Positions 8,531-19,076 of a stretch of DNA of 64,000 bases are shown here, piece after piece. The stretch covers positions 223,978 to 287,977 of the forward strand of contig MKVL01000042.1 in the NCBI GenBank assembly GCA_001899205.1. The letters are read 5' to 3'. Positions within the stretch are counted from its first letter, which is position 1. Every line of letters starts with the position of its first letter. This stretch comes from Mesorhizobium sp. 65-26. GTDB lineage: Bacteria; Pseudomonadota; Alphaproteobacteria; Rhizobiales; Rhizobiaceae. Below the pieces are notes generated by a model that worked only from the letters and a program-made list of their open reading frames with translations, was not told where the DNA came from and did no database searches. A program made the position numbers and the translations under genes.

Positions 8531-9501
8531 TGATCTATCCCATCCTGCGCCGCCTCGGTCAGATGCTGTTCGTGATGTTCGGCATCTCGGTCATCGTCTT
8601 CCTGATCTTCTTTGCCACGCCTGGCTCCGACCCGGCTGCGCGCATTGCCGGCCGCAACGCTTCGCCCGAAGTCCTGGAGGCCGTGCGCCACAGCTTCGGC
8701 TTCGATCGGCCCCTCTACGTGCAGTATGTGCTGATGATGAAGAAGATCTTCGTCACCGGCGACCTGACCTCCTTCGTCAATCGCGGCTGGAAGGTGGTTC
8801 CGGCGGTGCTGGACTCCATTCCCGTCACGCTGTCGCTGGTGTTCGGCGCCGCGGTGCTGTGGGTGGTGGTTTCGATCATCATCGGCATCGTCGCTGCCGC
8901 CACGCGCGACAGCTGGCTGGACAAGCTGCTGATGGCGCTTGGCCTGCTCGGCATCTCCATGCCGGTCTACTGGCTGGGCGAGGTGATGAACCTGTTCACC
9001 CAGAGCCGGTACCACGATACTTGGCTGTTCTCCTGGGTTCCGCCGCTCGGCTACAAGAACTTTTCCGACGATCCGAAGGGCTGGTTCCTGACGCTTGTGA
9101 TCCCGTGGGTCACGCTCGCCATCCTCTATATCGGCATCTACGGCCGTGTGCTGAGGGCGGCGATCATCGAATCGATGCAGGAGGATTACATCCGTACCGC
9201 CCGCGCCAAGGGCCTGTCGGAAACGCGCATCCTGTTGCGCCACGCGCTGCGCACCTCGCTGATCGCCTTCGTCACCCTGTTCGGGCTCGACTTCGGCGCC
9301 CTGGTCGGCGGCTCGGCCCTGCTGACCGAGGTCGTCTTCGGCCTCCAGGGCATAGGCAAGCTGACCTATGACGCGCTGCAGAGTCTCGACCTGCCTATGA
9401 TCATGGCGACGGTGATGTACGCCTCGATGTTCGTCGTCATCGCCAACGCGGTGGTCGATTTCGTCTACATCCTTCTCGATCCGCGAGTGAAGACGTCATG
9501 A
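8530..9501 (+). CDS. Peptide ABC transporter permease, DppB/OppB type
   Basis: 323 residues; ATG overlaps the previous stop as ATGA. It begins ILRRLGQMLFVMFGISVIVFLIF, the first transmembrane helix typical of DppB/OppB, and contains the EAA-like loop YIRTARAKGLSETRILLRHA, which contacts the ATPase subunits. A GLDFGALVGGSALLTEVVF segment near the C-terminus is also characteristic of the family. It pairs with the preceding permease. The frame stays open upstream of this start, but only as an overlap with the neighbouring permease. Confidence 0.92.
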   Translation: MIYPILRRLGQMLFVMFGISVIVFLIFFATPGSDPAARIAGRNASPEVLEAVRHSFGFDRPLYVQYVLMMKKIFVTGDLTSFVNRGWKVVPAVLDSIPVTLSLVFGAAVLWVVVSIIIGIVAAATRDSWLDKLLMALGLLGISMPVYWLGEVMNLFTQSRYHDTWLFSWVPPLGYKNFSDDPKGWFLTLVIPWVTLAILYIGIYGRVLRAAIIESMQEDYIRTARAKGLSETRILLRHALRTSLIAFVTLFGLDFGALVGGSALLTEVVFGLQGIGKLTYDALQSLDLPMIMATVMYASMFVVIANAVVDFVYILLDPRVKTS

Positions 9502-10453
9502 TGCTCTCGGTTCGCGACCTGAAGGTATCCTTCCGCACCGACGACGGCCTGGTGCGGGCCATCGACGGCGTTTCCTTCGATCTGGAGGAAGGCGAAATCC
9601 TGGGCGTGGTCGGCGAGTCCGGCTCCGGCAAGACCGTGTCGCTGCTGGCGGTCATGGGTCTCATCACCGACCCCAACGCGGTGATCGAAGGTTCGATACG
9701 CTACAGGGGGCGTGAGCTGGTGGGCCTGCCAGCGCGCGAATTGCGACGCCTGCGCGGCAACGAGATCGCCATGATCTTCCAGGATCCGATGACGGCGCTG
9801 ACGCCGGTCTACACCATCGGCTGGCAGATCGCCGAGCAGATCCAGGCGCATCGCAAGGTAAGCCGGTCAGTCGCGCTGGCGCGCGTCGAGGAATTGCTGG
9901 CCGAGGTGAATTTTCCGAACCCGCGCGAAGCCATGTCGCGCTATCCGCACCAGCTTTCGGGCGGCATGCGCCAGCGCGCGGTAATCGCGATGGCCCTGTC
10001 CTGCAACCCGGCGCTGCTTGTCGCCGACGAGCCTACGACGGCGCTCGACGTCACCGTGCAGGCGGGCATACTCGATCTCGTTCGCAAGCTCAGGGCGACG
10101 CATAACTCGGCGGTGGTTTTCATCACGCACGACATGGGCGTGGTCTCCGAGCTCGCCGACCGGGTGATGGTCATGTATGCCGGCCGCATCGTCGAGCGCG
10201 GCAGCCGGGCGGAGTTGTTCGGCGATCCATCGCATCCCTACACGCGAGCGCTGCTCGGCTCGATCCCGCCGTTGACCGGTGAAAAGCCGCGGCGCCTGCC
10301 GGCCATTCCCGGCTCGCCGCCGTCGCTCCTGCGGTTACCGAAGGGATGCGCCTTCGCGCCGCGCTGCCCGGCGCGCTATGAGCCCTGCGATGGCGCGAAA
10401 CCGGTCCTGACCGGCGGCAGCCACGCCGCCGCCTGTTTCCGGGTGGCGCAGGC

Positions 10454-10457
<4 letters not shown>
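9498..10457 (+). CDS. Peptide ABC transporter ATP-binding protein, DppD type
   Basis: 319 residues overlapping the permease gene by four bases. Walker A is GESGSGKTV (about residue 40), the Q-loop is MIFQDPMTAL, the signature is LSGGMRQRAV, Walker B LLVADEPTTALD, and the H-loop ITHDMG. The C-terminal oligopeptide/dipeptide transporter domain has CAFAPRCPARYEPC, the cysteine-rich motif that in DppD/OppD proteins is associated with an iron-sulfur cluster. It powers the importer together with the next gene. Confidence 0.94.
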
Positions 10458-11449
<992 letters not shown>

Positions 11450-11502
11450 GCGCCGGGACCGCATCGGCTTCGCTATCGCGGGATGCCCGGGTTCGCGTGG
11501 CG

Positions 11503-11721
11503 TCACTTCGATACGTGAAACGAGTTGAGCCCTGAGTGGCGTGGGAGGAAATTGTCACGCGCGGCCTTCTGCGGCTGCCACTTCTCCCTTTGGCGAAAGA
11601 TCGCGACCGCGCGTTCCTCGCGCTCGCGAGCGCTCTCGCCCTTCCTGTCACCACGAGCGAGTTCCTCGCTCATTTCCTTCAAGTCGCTGGGTGAAAAATA
11701 GCCCTTGTGCGCGTGACCCAT
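11503..11721 (-). CDS. Small charged protein of unknown function (72 aa)
   Basis: The ATG at 11721 is preceded by AAAGGAGG at ideal spacing, which argues strongly for a real gene, although the frame is open further upstream. The product is hydrophilic and highly charged: it starts MGHAHKGYFSPSDLKEMSEE and has an Arg/Glu-rich middle (GESAREREERAVAIFR) predicted to be helical. No signal peptide, membrane segment or catalytic motif is visible. I do not recognise a named family. It stands alone between the peptide operon and the helicase gene. Confidence 0.6.
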   Translation of the reverse strand: MGHAHKGYFSPSDLKEMSEELARGDRKGESAREREERAVAIFRQREKWQPQKAARDNFLPRHSGLNSFHVSK

Positions 11722-11861
11722 CGCAGCCTCCTTTCGTGGAGGTGGGGCGAAAGCATGGTCTTCGCTGACAGCCGTCGGCGCCCGTATCAGATTGGCCGGC
11801 GATGGCGGGCAGTGTCGCACCATCGGCTGGCGGCTGCCAATCACTTTCCGGATTGCCAAGG

Positions 11862-11889
11862 AAAAAGCCCGCCGGCAAAGGCCGGCGGG
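11862..11889 (-). terminator. Rho-independent terminator of the helicase gene
   Basis: On the minus strand CCCGCCGGC-CTTT-GCCGGCGGG forms a perfect 9-base-pair stem with a 4-base loop and is followed by C and a run of five T. It lies about 70 bases past the stop of the UvrD-like helicase gene. Confidence 0.85.
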
Positions 11890-11955
11890 TGACTGCAAGG
11901 GGAAGTTAGGACGACAGGTAACCCGCGTCGCGCAATATGGTTCCCTGGGGATGCC

Positions 11956-14034
11956 CTAGTTCCACATCGACCGCATCTTCGTCTTGATGTCGATGGCGGC
12001 CCGCGGCCTGGCGGCGCTGCCCTCGCGTTGGAGCTGGCTGGCCCAGGACGTCACGTGAAAATGCTGGAGCATCGAGGCGGAAATGAACCGGGTGCGGGAA
12101 GCGTAGACGTGTCTGTCGCCCCGCGCGGCCTGGCCGGAGGTGTAGAAGCGCTGCGGCGTGATGAGGTGGAGCGAGTCCTTGGCCCGCGTCATCGCGACGT
12201 AGAGAAGCCGACGTTCCTCCTCGAGTTCCTTGCGCTCGCCGGCGCTGAGGTCGATCGGCATGCAGCCGTCGACGGCGTTGAGCACGAAAACCTTCGACCA
12301 CTCCTGTCCCTTCGCGGAATGAATGGTCGAAAGGACCAGATAGTCCTCGTCGAGATGCGGCGGACCGGCTTCGTCGCTGGTGGCGCTTGGCGGGTCGAGC
12401 GTAAGGTCGGTCAGGAACCGCTCCCGCGAGGGATAGGTCGAAGCAATCTGTTCGAGCTGCAGGAGGTCCGCGCGACGGACGGTGGCGTCCTCGTGCTTTC
12501 GCTCCATGTGCGGCTCATACCAGAGTCTTGCTCTTTCCATTTCGGCTGGCCAGCCGGCGCCGCGCCGCAAATCGCAAAACAGGTCGACGAAAAGCGGCCA
12601 GTCGGCGGCCGCCCGCCCGGGCGGGCTGAAGCGCGCTAGCCCCATTTCCAGGTCGAGCGACTGTTCCATGCTGTCGATCGCCTGCGTCGCGGTGGAGGGG
12701 CCAATGCCGGGCATGAGCTGCATGACACGAAAGCCCGCGATCCTGTCGCGCGGGTTCTGGACGAAACGCAGCGCCGCAAGCATGTCCTTGACGTGCGCCG
12801 CGTCCAGGAATTTCAGGCCGCCGAACTTGACGAAGGGTATGTTGCGGCGCGTCAACTCGACTTCGAGGGGACCGGAATGGTGAGCCGCCCTGAACAGCAC
12901 CGCCTGTTGCTTGAGCAGGATGCCGGTTTCCCGCTCCTTGAGGATCTGGTCGCAGACGTAGCTCGCCTGCTCGTTCTCGTCCCGGACGGTGACGATCGCG
13001 GGTTTCTCCGCCGAGGCGCGGTCGGTCCACAGGTTCTTGGTGAATCGCTCCGAAGCCTCGGCGATGACGGCGTTGGCGGCATTCAGGATCGCATCGGTCG
13101 AGCGGTAGTTCCTGTCGAGCGTGACGACATCGGCCGGCACCGGAAACAGGGAAGGGAAGTCCAGTATGTTGCGGACCTCGGCGGCCCGGAACGAATAGAT
13201 GGACTGGGCATCGTCGCCAACGACGGTCAGGCCGCGGCCGTCCGGCTTGATGGCCGTCAGGATCACCGCCTGCAGCCGGTTGGTGTCCTGGTACTCGTCG
13301 ACGAGCACGTGATCGAACCGTGAGCCCAGATGCTCGGCGAATTCCGGTTCGGCGGCCATCTGCGACCAGTAGAGCAGCAGGTCGTCGTAATCGAGGATGT
13401 TGTGCCGCTGCTTGGCCTCGACATAGGCGTTGAAGAGCCGCTTCAGCTCGTCCACCCAGCCCGCGCACCAGGGAAAGGCGTCGCCGAGAACAAGCGCCAG
13501 ATCCGCCTGCGCATTGACGACGCGCGAATAGATCGCAAGGCAGGTGCCCTTGGCCGGAAACCGGCTTTCCGTGGAGGAAAATCCCAGCTCGTGGCGGACG
13601 AGATTCATGAGGTCGGCCGAATCCTCGCGGTCGTGGATGGTGAAGGAAGGATCCAGTCCGATCTCGAGTGCGTAGTCTCGCAGCAACCGAGCGCCGATCG
13701 AATGGAAGGTGCCGGCCCATGTCAGGCCCTCCATGAGACTGGCGGCGCGTTCCTTCATCACCTCGGCGGCGATGCGTTCGACGCGTTTGCTCATTTCGGC
13801 CGCCGCGCGCCGCGAGAAGGTCATCAGCAGGATGCGGCGAGGGTCCGCTCCACGCACGATAAGGTGCGCCACCCGATGCGCCAGCGTGTTCGTCTTGCCG
13901 GAACCGGCGCCGGCGATGATGAGCAGCGGGCCGGCGACGGCGCCATCGCCGTGCAGGACGGCCGCGCGCTGCCCTTCGTTGAGCTTGGAGAGATAGCCAG
14001 CCTCGCTGGCCGAATCACGGAAGGCGACGTTCAT
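11956..14034 (-). CDS. ATP-dependent DNA helicase, UvrD/Rep family
   Basis: Superfamily 1A helicase with all motifs in order: Walker A AGAGSGKT (about residue 40), motif Ia MTFSRRAAAEM, Walker B LVDEYQDTN (about 242), motif III VVGDDAQSIYSFR, motif IV LDRNYRST, motif V LSTIHSAKGQEW and motif VI LLYVAMTRAKD. Such enzymes unwind DNA 3' to 5' in repair or replication restart. The start is uncertain: I use ATG 14034 (692 aa, MNVAFRDSAS); ATG 14049 and a TTG at 14133 are in frame. It is shorter at the C-terminus than UvrD proper and may be one of the additional UvrD-like paralogues common in rhizobia. It is monocistronic and ends at a strong terminator. Confidence 0.9.
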   Translation of the reverse strand: MNVAFRDSASEAGYLSKLNEGQRAAVLHGDGAVAGPLLIIAGAGSGKTNTLAHRVAHLIVRGADPRRILLMTFSRRAAAEMSKRVERIAAEVMKERAASLMEGLTWAGTFHSIGARLLRDYALEIGLDPSFTIHDREDSADLMNLVRHELGFSSTESRFPAKGTCLAIYSRVVNAQADLALVLGDAFPWCAGWVDELKRLFNAYVEAKQRHNILDYDDLLLYWSQMAAEPEFAEHLGSRFDHVLVDEYQDTNRLQAVILTAIKPDGRGLTVVGDDAQSIYSFRAAEVRNILDFPSLFPVPADVVTLDRNYRSTDAILNAANAVIAEASERFTKNLWTDRASAEKPAIVTVRDENEQASYVCDQILKERETGILLKQQAVLFRAAHHSGPLEVELTRRNIPFVKFGGLKFLDAAHVKDMLAALRFVQNPRDRIAGFRVMQLMPGIGPSTATQAIDSMEQSLDLEMGLARFSPPGRAAADWPLFVDLFCDLRRGAGWPAEMERARLWYEPHMERKHEDATVRRADLLQLEQIASTYPSRERFLTDLTLDPPSATSDEAGPPHLDEDYLVLSTIHSAKGQEWSKVFVLNAVDGCMPIDLSAGERKELEEERRLLYVAMTRAKDSLHLITPQRFYTSGQAARGDRHVYASRTRFISASMLQHFHVTSWASQLQREGSAARPRAAIDIKTKMRSMWN

Positions 14035-14226
14035 GCCGGCATGAAGCATCGTTTCTGTTTCGTTCGCAATCGGCGTCTGGACGCGCACGGACCATCGGCC
14101 AATGACCTCATCCATTTGGTCACGGGCTGCCAAAGTGGCACGGAGACACGTCTTTTTGCTTTTTGACGGTCCGCGCCGTATATCCGGTCGAAAATCACTG
14201 CCGCGCCGCCAAGACGCCGAACCGCA

Positions 14227-15261
14227 ATGACAAAATCAATCAGCGCTAACGAATTGAACATATACGAGAAAGCGCGGCTTCCCATCGTGGCCGTAGCGCC
14301 CATGATGGACTGGACCGACAGGCATTGCCGGTTCTTTCATCGCCGGCTGACACGCCGCGCGCTGCTCTATACAGAAATGGTGGTGGCCGATGCCGTCATC
14401 CACGGCGCGCGCGACCGGCTGCTCGGTTTCGACGACACGGAACATCCGGTCGCGCTGCAGCTCGGTGGGTCGGATCCGCGCAAGCTCGCCGAGGCCGCGC
14501 GCATCGGCGAAGATTTCGGCTACGACGAAATAAACCTGAATGTGGGCTGCCCGTCCGACCGTGTGCAATCCGGCACTTTCGGTGCCTGCCTGATGAAGGA
14601 GCCCGGCCTGGTCTCCGAATGCGTGGCGGCCATGAAGGGCGTCGTCAAGGCGCCCGTCACGGTCAAGTGCCGCATCGGGGTCGACGAGCAGGATCCGGAG
14701 CCGGCGCTCGATACGCTTGCCGAAGGCGTGTTCGCCGCGGGCTGCGACGCGCTGTGGGTACATGCCCGCAAGGCCTGGCTCCAGGGGCTCAGCCCCAAGG
14801 AGAACCGCGAGATTCCGCCGCTCGATTACGATCGCGTCTATCGCTTGAAGGCCAGGAAGCCGAGCGAATTCATCGGTATCAACGGCGGTGTTCAAACGCT
14901 GGAAGAGGCTCGGCTTCATATCGAGCACGTCGACGGCGCCATGCTTGGCAGGGCCGCCTATCACACGCCGGGCATCCTGACCGGTGTCGACGCGATGCTT
15001 GCCGGCAACGCGCCCGGACCGTTCGATTTCGAAGCGCTGATCGACGAGATGGCGCGTTATGCGGCCCGCCACATCGCAGAGGGCGGCAGGCTGATCCACG
15101 TGACGCGCCACATGGTGGGATTGTTCCACGGCCTGCCGGGCGCGCGGCGCTATAGGCAGATACTGTCCACCGACGCGACGCGGCACGACGCCGGACCCGA
15201 GGTGCTGAAGAGCGCGCTGGCCGCCGTCAATCTGGACGCGCTGGCTGAAGAGGCGGCCTAG
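14227..15261 (+). CDS. dusA: tRNA dihydrouridine synthase DusA
   Basis: 344 residues. The FMN-binding TIM barrel begins VAPMMDWTDRHCRFFHR, a DusA hallmark, and NVGCPSDRVQSGTFGACLM contains the catalytic cysteine that protonates C5 of uridine. VHARKAWLQGLSPKENR and the C-terminal helical domain with VTRHMVGLFHGLPGARRYRQ also match DusA. It reduces uridines in the D-loop of tRNAs (positions 20/20a in studied members) using NADPH. It is divergent from the helicase gene and convergent with the aspartic-protease gene. Confidence 0.95.
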   Translation: MTKSISANELNIYEKARLPIVAVAPMMDWTDRHCRFFHRRLTRRALLYTEMVVADAVIHGARDRLLGFDDTEHPVALQLGGSDPRKLAEAARIGEDFGYDEINLNVGCPSDRVQSGTFGACLMKEPGLVSECVAAMKGVVKAPVTVKCRIGVDEQDPEPALDTLAEGVFAAGCDALWVHARKAWLQGLSPKENREIPPLDYDRVYRLKARKPSEFIGINGGVQTLEEARLHIEHVDGAMLGRAAYHTPGILTGVDAMLAGNAPGPFDFEALIDEMARYAARHIAEGGRLIHVTRHMVGLFHGLPGARRYRQILSTDATRHDAGPEVLKSALAAVNLDALAEEAA

Positions 15262-15298
15262 CCCGCCATCGTCAGGATCGCTGCCTGGACTCGAGCCG

Positions 15299-16003
15299 TC
15301 AGTCTCGCAGGATCATGCGGTCGCCCCGCATGTCGAAGCCGGACAGCGAGCTGATGAAATTCATGCCGAGCAGGCTTTGGGAGAGTGCCCCGGGCGCCGC
15401 CACCATGACTGGCAGATCCTTGCGCACGATACCGCCGATGGCGATCTCGTTGGTCCTGGCCGCCGCAGTGCGCGCCATGCCGTTGGCGGTCGAGACGGGA
15501 ATGGTGAAGTTGAGCGCGCCGAGATCGATCCCCGCCGCACGAGCATCCTCGGCGGTCAGCACGGTGCTGGTGGCGCCAGTGTCGACCACGGCGCGGATCG
15601 GAGACCCATTGACCAGCACCCGTGCTTCGAAATGACCGCTGTTGGCCTTGTCCAGCGTGACCGTGGCGCGACCGCCTTCAACGCTGAGACTGAGCGGGCT
15701 GCCCGGAACCAGCCCGGCAGTGATCCTGCTGGCGACATCCTGAAGTTCGTATCGGTACTGGTAGCCGCCGATCAGCGCCAGGGCGATCAGCGCCCACGCG
15801 CCAAGGTTGCTCGCCAGCGTGCCGAGCGACCGTCCAGACCTCAGCATCCCGACGGCGATGACGAGGCCGATCGTGCCCAGCCAGATCAAACGGCTGAAGT
15901 CGTAATTGTCGATGCCGGCCGTGGTGCCGGCGGAGTCGTTAAAGGCGAGAAGCGCCGCACCGATGCCAATGACCAGCAACACTATCCACAAGAGGCGGTT
16001 CAT
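15299..16003 (-). CDS. Membrane-anchored retropepsin-like aspartic protease (TIGR02281 type)
   Basis: 234 residues. Hydrophobic segments near residues 4-23, 38-56 and 66-83 place it in the membrane; the C-terminal domain holds VNGSPIRAVVDTGATSTVLT, the single D-T-G-A motif of clan AA retroviral-like aspartic proteases, which act as dimers. The hydrophobic-glycine segment (SQSLLGMNFISSLSGFDMRG) near the end completes the fold. Length and domain order match the TIGR02281 family of alphaproteobacteria, whose substrate is unknown. It lies 13 bases after the DUF1289 gene on the same strand, probably co-transcribed. Confidence 0.88.
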   Translation of the reverse strand: MNRLLWIVLLVIGIGAALLAFNDSAGTTAGIDNYDFSRLIWLGTIGLVIAVGMLRSGRSLGTLASNLGAWALIALALIGGYQYRYELQDVASRITAGLVPGSPLSLSVEGGRATVTLDKANSGHFEARVLVNGSPIRAVVDTGATSTVLTAEDARAAGIDLGALNFTIPVSTANGMARTAAARTNEIAIGGIVRKDLPVMVAAPGALSQSLLGMNFISSLSGFDMRGDRMILRD

Positions 16004-16016
16004 TGCGGGCGCGGCC

Positions 16017-16250
16017 TCACGAGAGTGCGCCGCGTTCGCGCGCCATACGGCTGCGGCGTGTTTCCCGGCGCGGGCGGCGCTCGACTGTTTCCAGTCTTGC
16101 AGGCAGTTCCGCCATGACGGCGCGGCGCATTTCCGACGTCATGCCGATCCAGCCGCCGATCTCGTCACGGGTGCGGCCGCAGCCGAAGCAGAAGCCGGTC
16201 TTCATGTCGATCGAGCAGACCAGGATGCATGGGGATTCGATGGCCGTCAT
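16017..16250 (-). CDS. DUF1289 family protein
   Basis: 77 residues from ATG 16250. SPCILVCSIDMKTGFCFGCG followed by RTRDEIGGW is the diagnostic DUF1289 pattern, four cysteines (C-x3-C-x8-C-x2-C) that probably bind a metal or iron-sulfur centre. The Arg-rich tail (about the last 20 residues) is likely disordered. Function is not established for the family. It is the first gene of a two-gene unit with the aspartic protease and is divergent from cobT. Confidence 0.85.
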   Translation of the reverse strand: MTAIESPCILVCSIDMKTGFCFGCGRTRDEIGGWIGMTSEMRRAVMAELPARLETVERRPRRETRRSRMARERGALS

Positions 16251-16435
16251 GACATTCTCTTGGCAGTGCCTTCCGCAGCGTGCCACGAAAGCCACGCCCT
16301 TCTCCACATGGTGCAACGGCGGGGTCAATGCAAGCCCTTCGGATTCCGCGATGGGCAGACGCTTTGGCGTCCTGCCGCGCCGCATTGGGTTGTGCGGAGG
16401 AGGCAAGGCGGCTATGCCGCTGGCAAGTTTCACGG

Positions 16436-17449
16436 ATGGCCACCGATCCCATGACCAGCGCCTTGCCCTTCGACGATTTCCGCAACCTGCTCGACAAGTT
16501 GCCGGCCGCCGACGCCGCCGCCAGGGCGCGGGTGGAGGCACTGTTCGCCAAGGCGGCCAAGCCGGCGCATTCGCTCGGTCGAATCGAGGATATTGCCGCC
16601 TGGCTCGCCGGATGGACCGGTCGCGCGCCGCCTGTGGTGACGAGGCCGCTGGTGGCGGTGTTCGCCGGCAATCACGGCGCGACCCGTCATGGCATTTCGC
16701 CGCGTCCCGTCGCGGCCACCGCCGAAGCGGTGGAATTGTGCGCGGCAGGCGGGGCGGCTGTGAACCAGGCCTGTGTCGCCTACGATCTCGGCCTCAAGGT
16801 CTTCGATCTCGCGCTGCATGTCCCAACCGCCGACATTGCCGAGGACGCAGCCCTCGACGAGCGCGGCTGCGCCGCCACCATGGCCTTCGGCATGGAGGCG
16901 ATCGCCGGCGGCGCGGACCTTCTGTGCCTCGGCGATCTCGGCGTGGGCAACTCGACAATCGCGGCCGCGCTCTGCGCGGCGCTGTTCGGTGGCACGGGAG
17001 CGGATTGGGTCGGGCCGGGCTCGGGCGCTGACGAGGCCATGCGCGCGCGCAAGGCCGGTGTGGTCGATGCCGCCTTGACGCTGCACGGCCCGCATCTCGA
17101 CAATCCACTGGAGGCCCTGCGGCGGGTCGGTGGGCGCGAGTTCGCGGCGATCGCCGGCGCGATACTGGCTGCCCGCATGCAGGGGATACCGGTGCTGATC
17201 GACGGCTTCGCCGCGACGGCGGCGGCGGCCGTGTTGCATTCCGTCAACGAACATGCGCTCGACCATTGCCTGCTCGCCAGCCTGTCGGCTGAACCGGGGC
17301 ATGCCATGGTCGCGGAGAGGCTGGGCCTTCAGCCATTGCTGGAACTCGGCATCAATCACGGGGAAGGGGTGGGAGCAGCGCTCGCCGCCGGGCTGGTCAA
17401 GGCCGCGGCGCTCACCAGCTCCGGCATGGCCGTGGCGGTACGCGCCTAG
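16436..17449 (+). CDS. cobT: Nicotinate-nucleotide--dimethylbenzimidazole phosphoribosyltransferase
   Basis: 337 residues from ATG 16436; the frame is open upstream but upstream codons are not family-like. CobT makes alpha-ribazole phosphate for the lower ligand of cobalamin. Family motifs: RPLVAVFAGNHGATRHGIS near residue 65, LCLGDLGVGNSTIAAAL (about 163), and the C-terminal LLELGINHGEGVGAALA, which contains the catalytic-base glutamate. No other cobalamin gene lies in the window, and I could not recognise a cobalamin riboswitch in the 186 bases between it and the divergent DUF1289 gene. Confidence 0.94.
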   Translation: MATDPMTSALPFDDFRNLLDKLPAADAAARARVEALFAKAAKPAHSLGRIEDIAAWLAGWTGRAPPVVTRPLVAVFAGNHGATRHGISPRPVAATAEAVELCAAGGAAVNQACVAYDLGLKVFDLALHVPTADIAEDAALDERGCAATMAFGMEAIAGGADLLCLGDLGVGNSTIAAALCAALFGGTGADWVGPGSGADEAMRARKAGVVDAALTLHGPHLDNPLEALRRVGGREFAAIAGAILAARMQGIPVLIDGFAATAAAAVLHSVNEHALDHCLLASLSAEPGHAMVAERLGLQPLLELGINHGEGVGAALAAGLVKAAALTSSGMAVAVRA

Positions 17450-17481
17450 CCGACCAATGGCTGCCGGATAGCAGCGATTTG

Positions 17482-18996
17482 TCAGCGGCGCCGGCCGGCG
17501 ACGGCCTTGGTCGGCAACGCCGGCAACTCCTCCATCACCCGGCTCAGCGGGAAGATGGCGATCGCCTCGGTGCCCTCGCGCAGCTTGGAATGCAATTGGA
17601 ACTCGCCGCCATGCATGGCGAGCAGGCCCTGTACGATCGGCAGGCCCAGTCCCGTGCCCTGTTCCGCGCTCTTGATGGCTATGGAGCCCTGGCCGAACGC
17701 CGAAAGCACGACCGGGATCTCGTCCTCCGGTATGCCGGGCCCGTTGTCCTTGACCGAGATGTACTGTCCGCCACCCGCTGTCCAGCCGACCCGCACCCGC
17801 ACCTCGCCGCCGGTCGGGGTGAACTTGATGGCATTGGAGAGCAGGTTGAGCGTGATCTGCCGCACGGCGCGCTCGTCGGCGAACAGGCGCGGCAGGACGC
17901 TTTCGAAATCCTGGATGACGCGGATGTCCTTGTTGCGTGCCTTCAGCTCCATCATGTGGCAGCAATCCTCGACGATGGAGAGCAGCATCACCGGTTCTTC
18001 GTTGAGCTGGTAGCGGCCGGCCTCGATGCGGGAAAGGTCGAGGATCTCGTTGATGAGATCCAGCAGATGCTGTCCGGACTCATGCACGTCATGGGCATAG
18101 TCGCGATAGGTCGTGTTGTTGATCGGCCCGAGGACCTCGTTCGCCATCACTTCGGAGAAGCCGAGGATGGCATTGAGCGGCGTGCGTAGCTCGTGGCTCA
18201 TGGAAGCCAGGAAACGCGACTTGGCCAGATTGGCGTCCTCGGCCCGCCTGCGCGCCTCGTCGGACATGGCCTTGGCCGTTTCCAGCTCCGCGATCAGCCC
18301 GTCCTTTTCCGAGCGGAACGAAAGCAGCATGAGGGACGAGCGATGAAGGTGGCGCGCCACGTATGCGAAGAAGGGCAGCGAGATGATCAGCAGCGCGACC
18401 ATCGTCACCTCGACCGGCTTCCAGAGGCTGGCGCCGGCATAGGCGTAGATGGCGACCGGAATCGTGAAGGTGGCAAGCAGTGCCCCGCGCAGCGAGGAGG
18501 CCAGGACGGCGGTCGCGGCCATGGCGAACAGCAGCACCACGGCCTTGACCACCTGGAACTGGTCCACCTCGCAGACACTGCAACCTAGCCAGGCGAAATA
18601 CGCCCAGCTTACGCCACACAGGAAATGGCCGACCAGGAATTCGCGGCGCGTCTGCACGGTGTTGAGTTCGGCGGCCTCGGTGCGCTCGACGCGGCGGGCC
18701 ATGAAGGCAACGATGCTGTAGCAGATGAGGGCGAACAGCGCCCATACGCCGATCGCCTTGCCCATGCCGGCAAACAGGCCGAGCGCCGCCACCCCCAGCA
18801 CCAGAAGCGGCACGGCGATCGCGCCACTCGTCATCGCGCGGGCATGCAGCTTCAGGAGTTCACGATCGAATTCGGGATTGCCGGCCTGCTGCGAAAGACG
18901 GTCACGGGTCTTACGCACCGCGCGGGCGACATCCGTGTTGCGGTGTCGCTTCCTGCGGTCCACTATAAACTTGTCCGCTGTGTTCGAGCGTTGCAA
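17482..18996 (-). CDS. Membrane sensor histidine kinase, PleC/DivJ/PdhS-like
   Basis: Up to 504 residues. About six membrane helices occupy residues 50-225 without an extended periplasmic domain; a short coiled coil leads into the kinase core. The H-box is FLASMSHELRTPLNAILGFS, the N-box LLSNAIKFTPTGGEV, G1 DNGPGIPEDE and G2 GTGLGLPIVQGLL. The H-box and the stretch through LLDLINEILDLSRIEAG resemble kinases of the PleC/DivJ/PdhS group that signal to DivK in alphaproteobacteria; the partner here is an inference. The annotated start is a TTG; a GTG at 18963 with a weak GGA is an alternative. No response regulator is adjacent, so it is an orphan kinase. Confidence 0.85.
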   Translation of the reverse strand: MQRSNTADKFIVDRRKRHRNTDVARAVRKTRDRLSQQAGNPEFDRELLKLHARAMTSGAIAVPLLVLGVAALGLFAGMGKAIGVWALFALICYSIVAFMARRVERTEAAELNTVQTRREFLVGHFLCGVSWAYFAWLGCSVCEVDQFQVVKAVVLLFAMAATAVLASSLRGALLATFTIPVAIYAYAGASLWKPVEVTMVALLIISLPFFAYVARHLHRSSLMLLSFRSEKDGLIAELETAKAMSDEARRRAEDANLAKSRFLASMSHELRTPLNAILGFSEVMANEVLGPINNTTYRDYAHDVHESGQHLLDLINEILDLSRIEAGRYQLNEEPVMLLSIVEDCCHMMELKARNKDIRVIQDFESVLPRLFADERAVRQITLNLLSNAIKFTPTGGEVRVRVGWTAGGGQYISVKDNGPGIPEDEIPVVLSAFGQGSIAIKSAEQGTGLGLPIVQGLLAMHGGEFQLHSKLREGTEAIAIFPLSRVMEELPALPTKAVAGRRR

Positions 18997-19076
18997 GGCC
19001 GTGAAACTTCAATCTATGCGAGCAGCGGGTTCAAGGTGTTAATCTACGGCCGAATGATTAACCAACGGTTTGCCAT

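Noticed and set aside
12515-13720. Long open frame antiparallel in phase to the helicase gene (401 codons)
   Set aside because: It lies on the same strand but in another frame of the UvrD-like gene, is Arg/Pro/Gly-rich, and has no domain; it is a shadow caused by high GC.
16251-16435. Cobalamin riboswitch before cobT
   Set aside because: I looked for the B12-box type conserved core and found no convincing match; a covariance search would be decisive.
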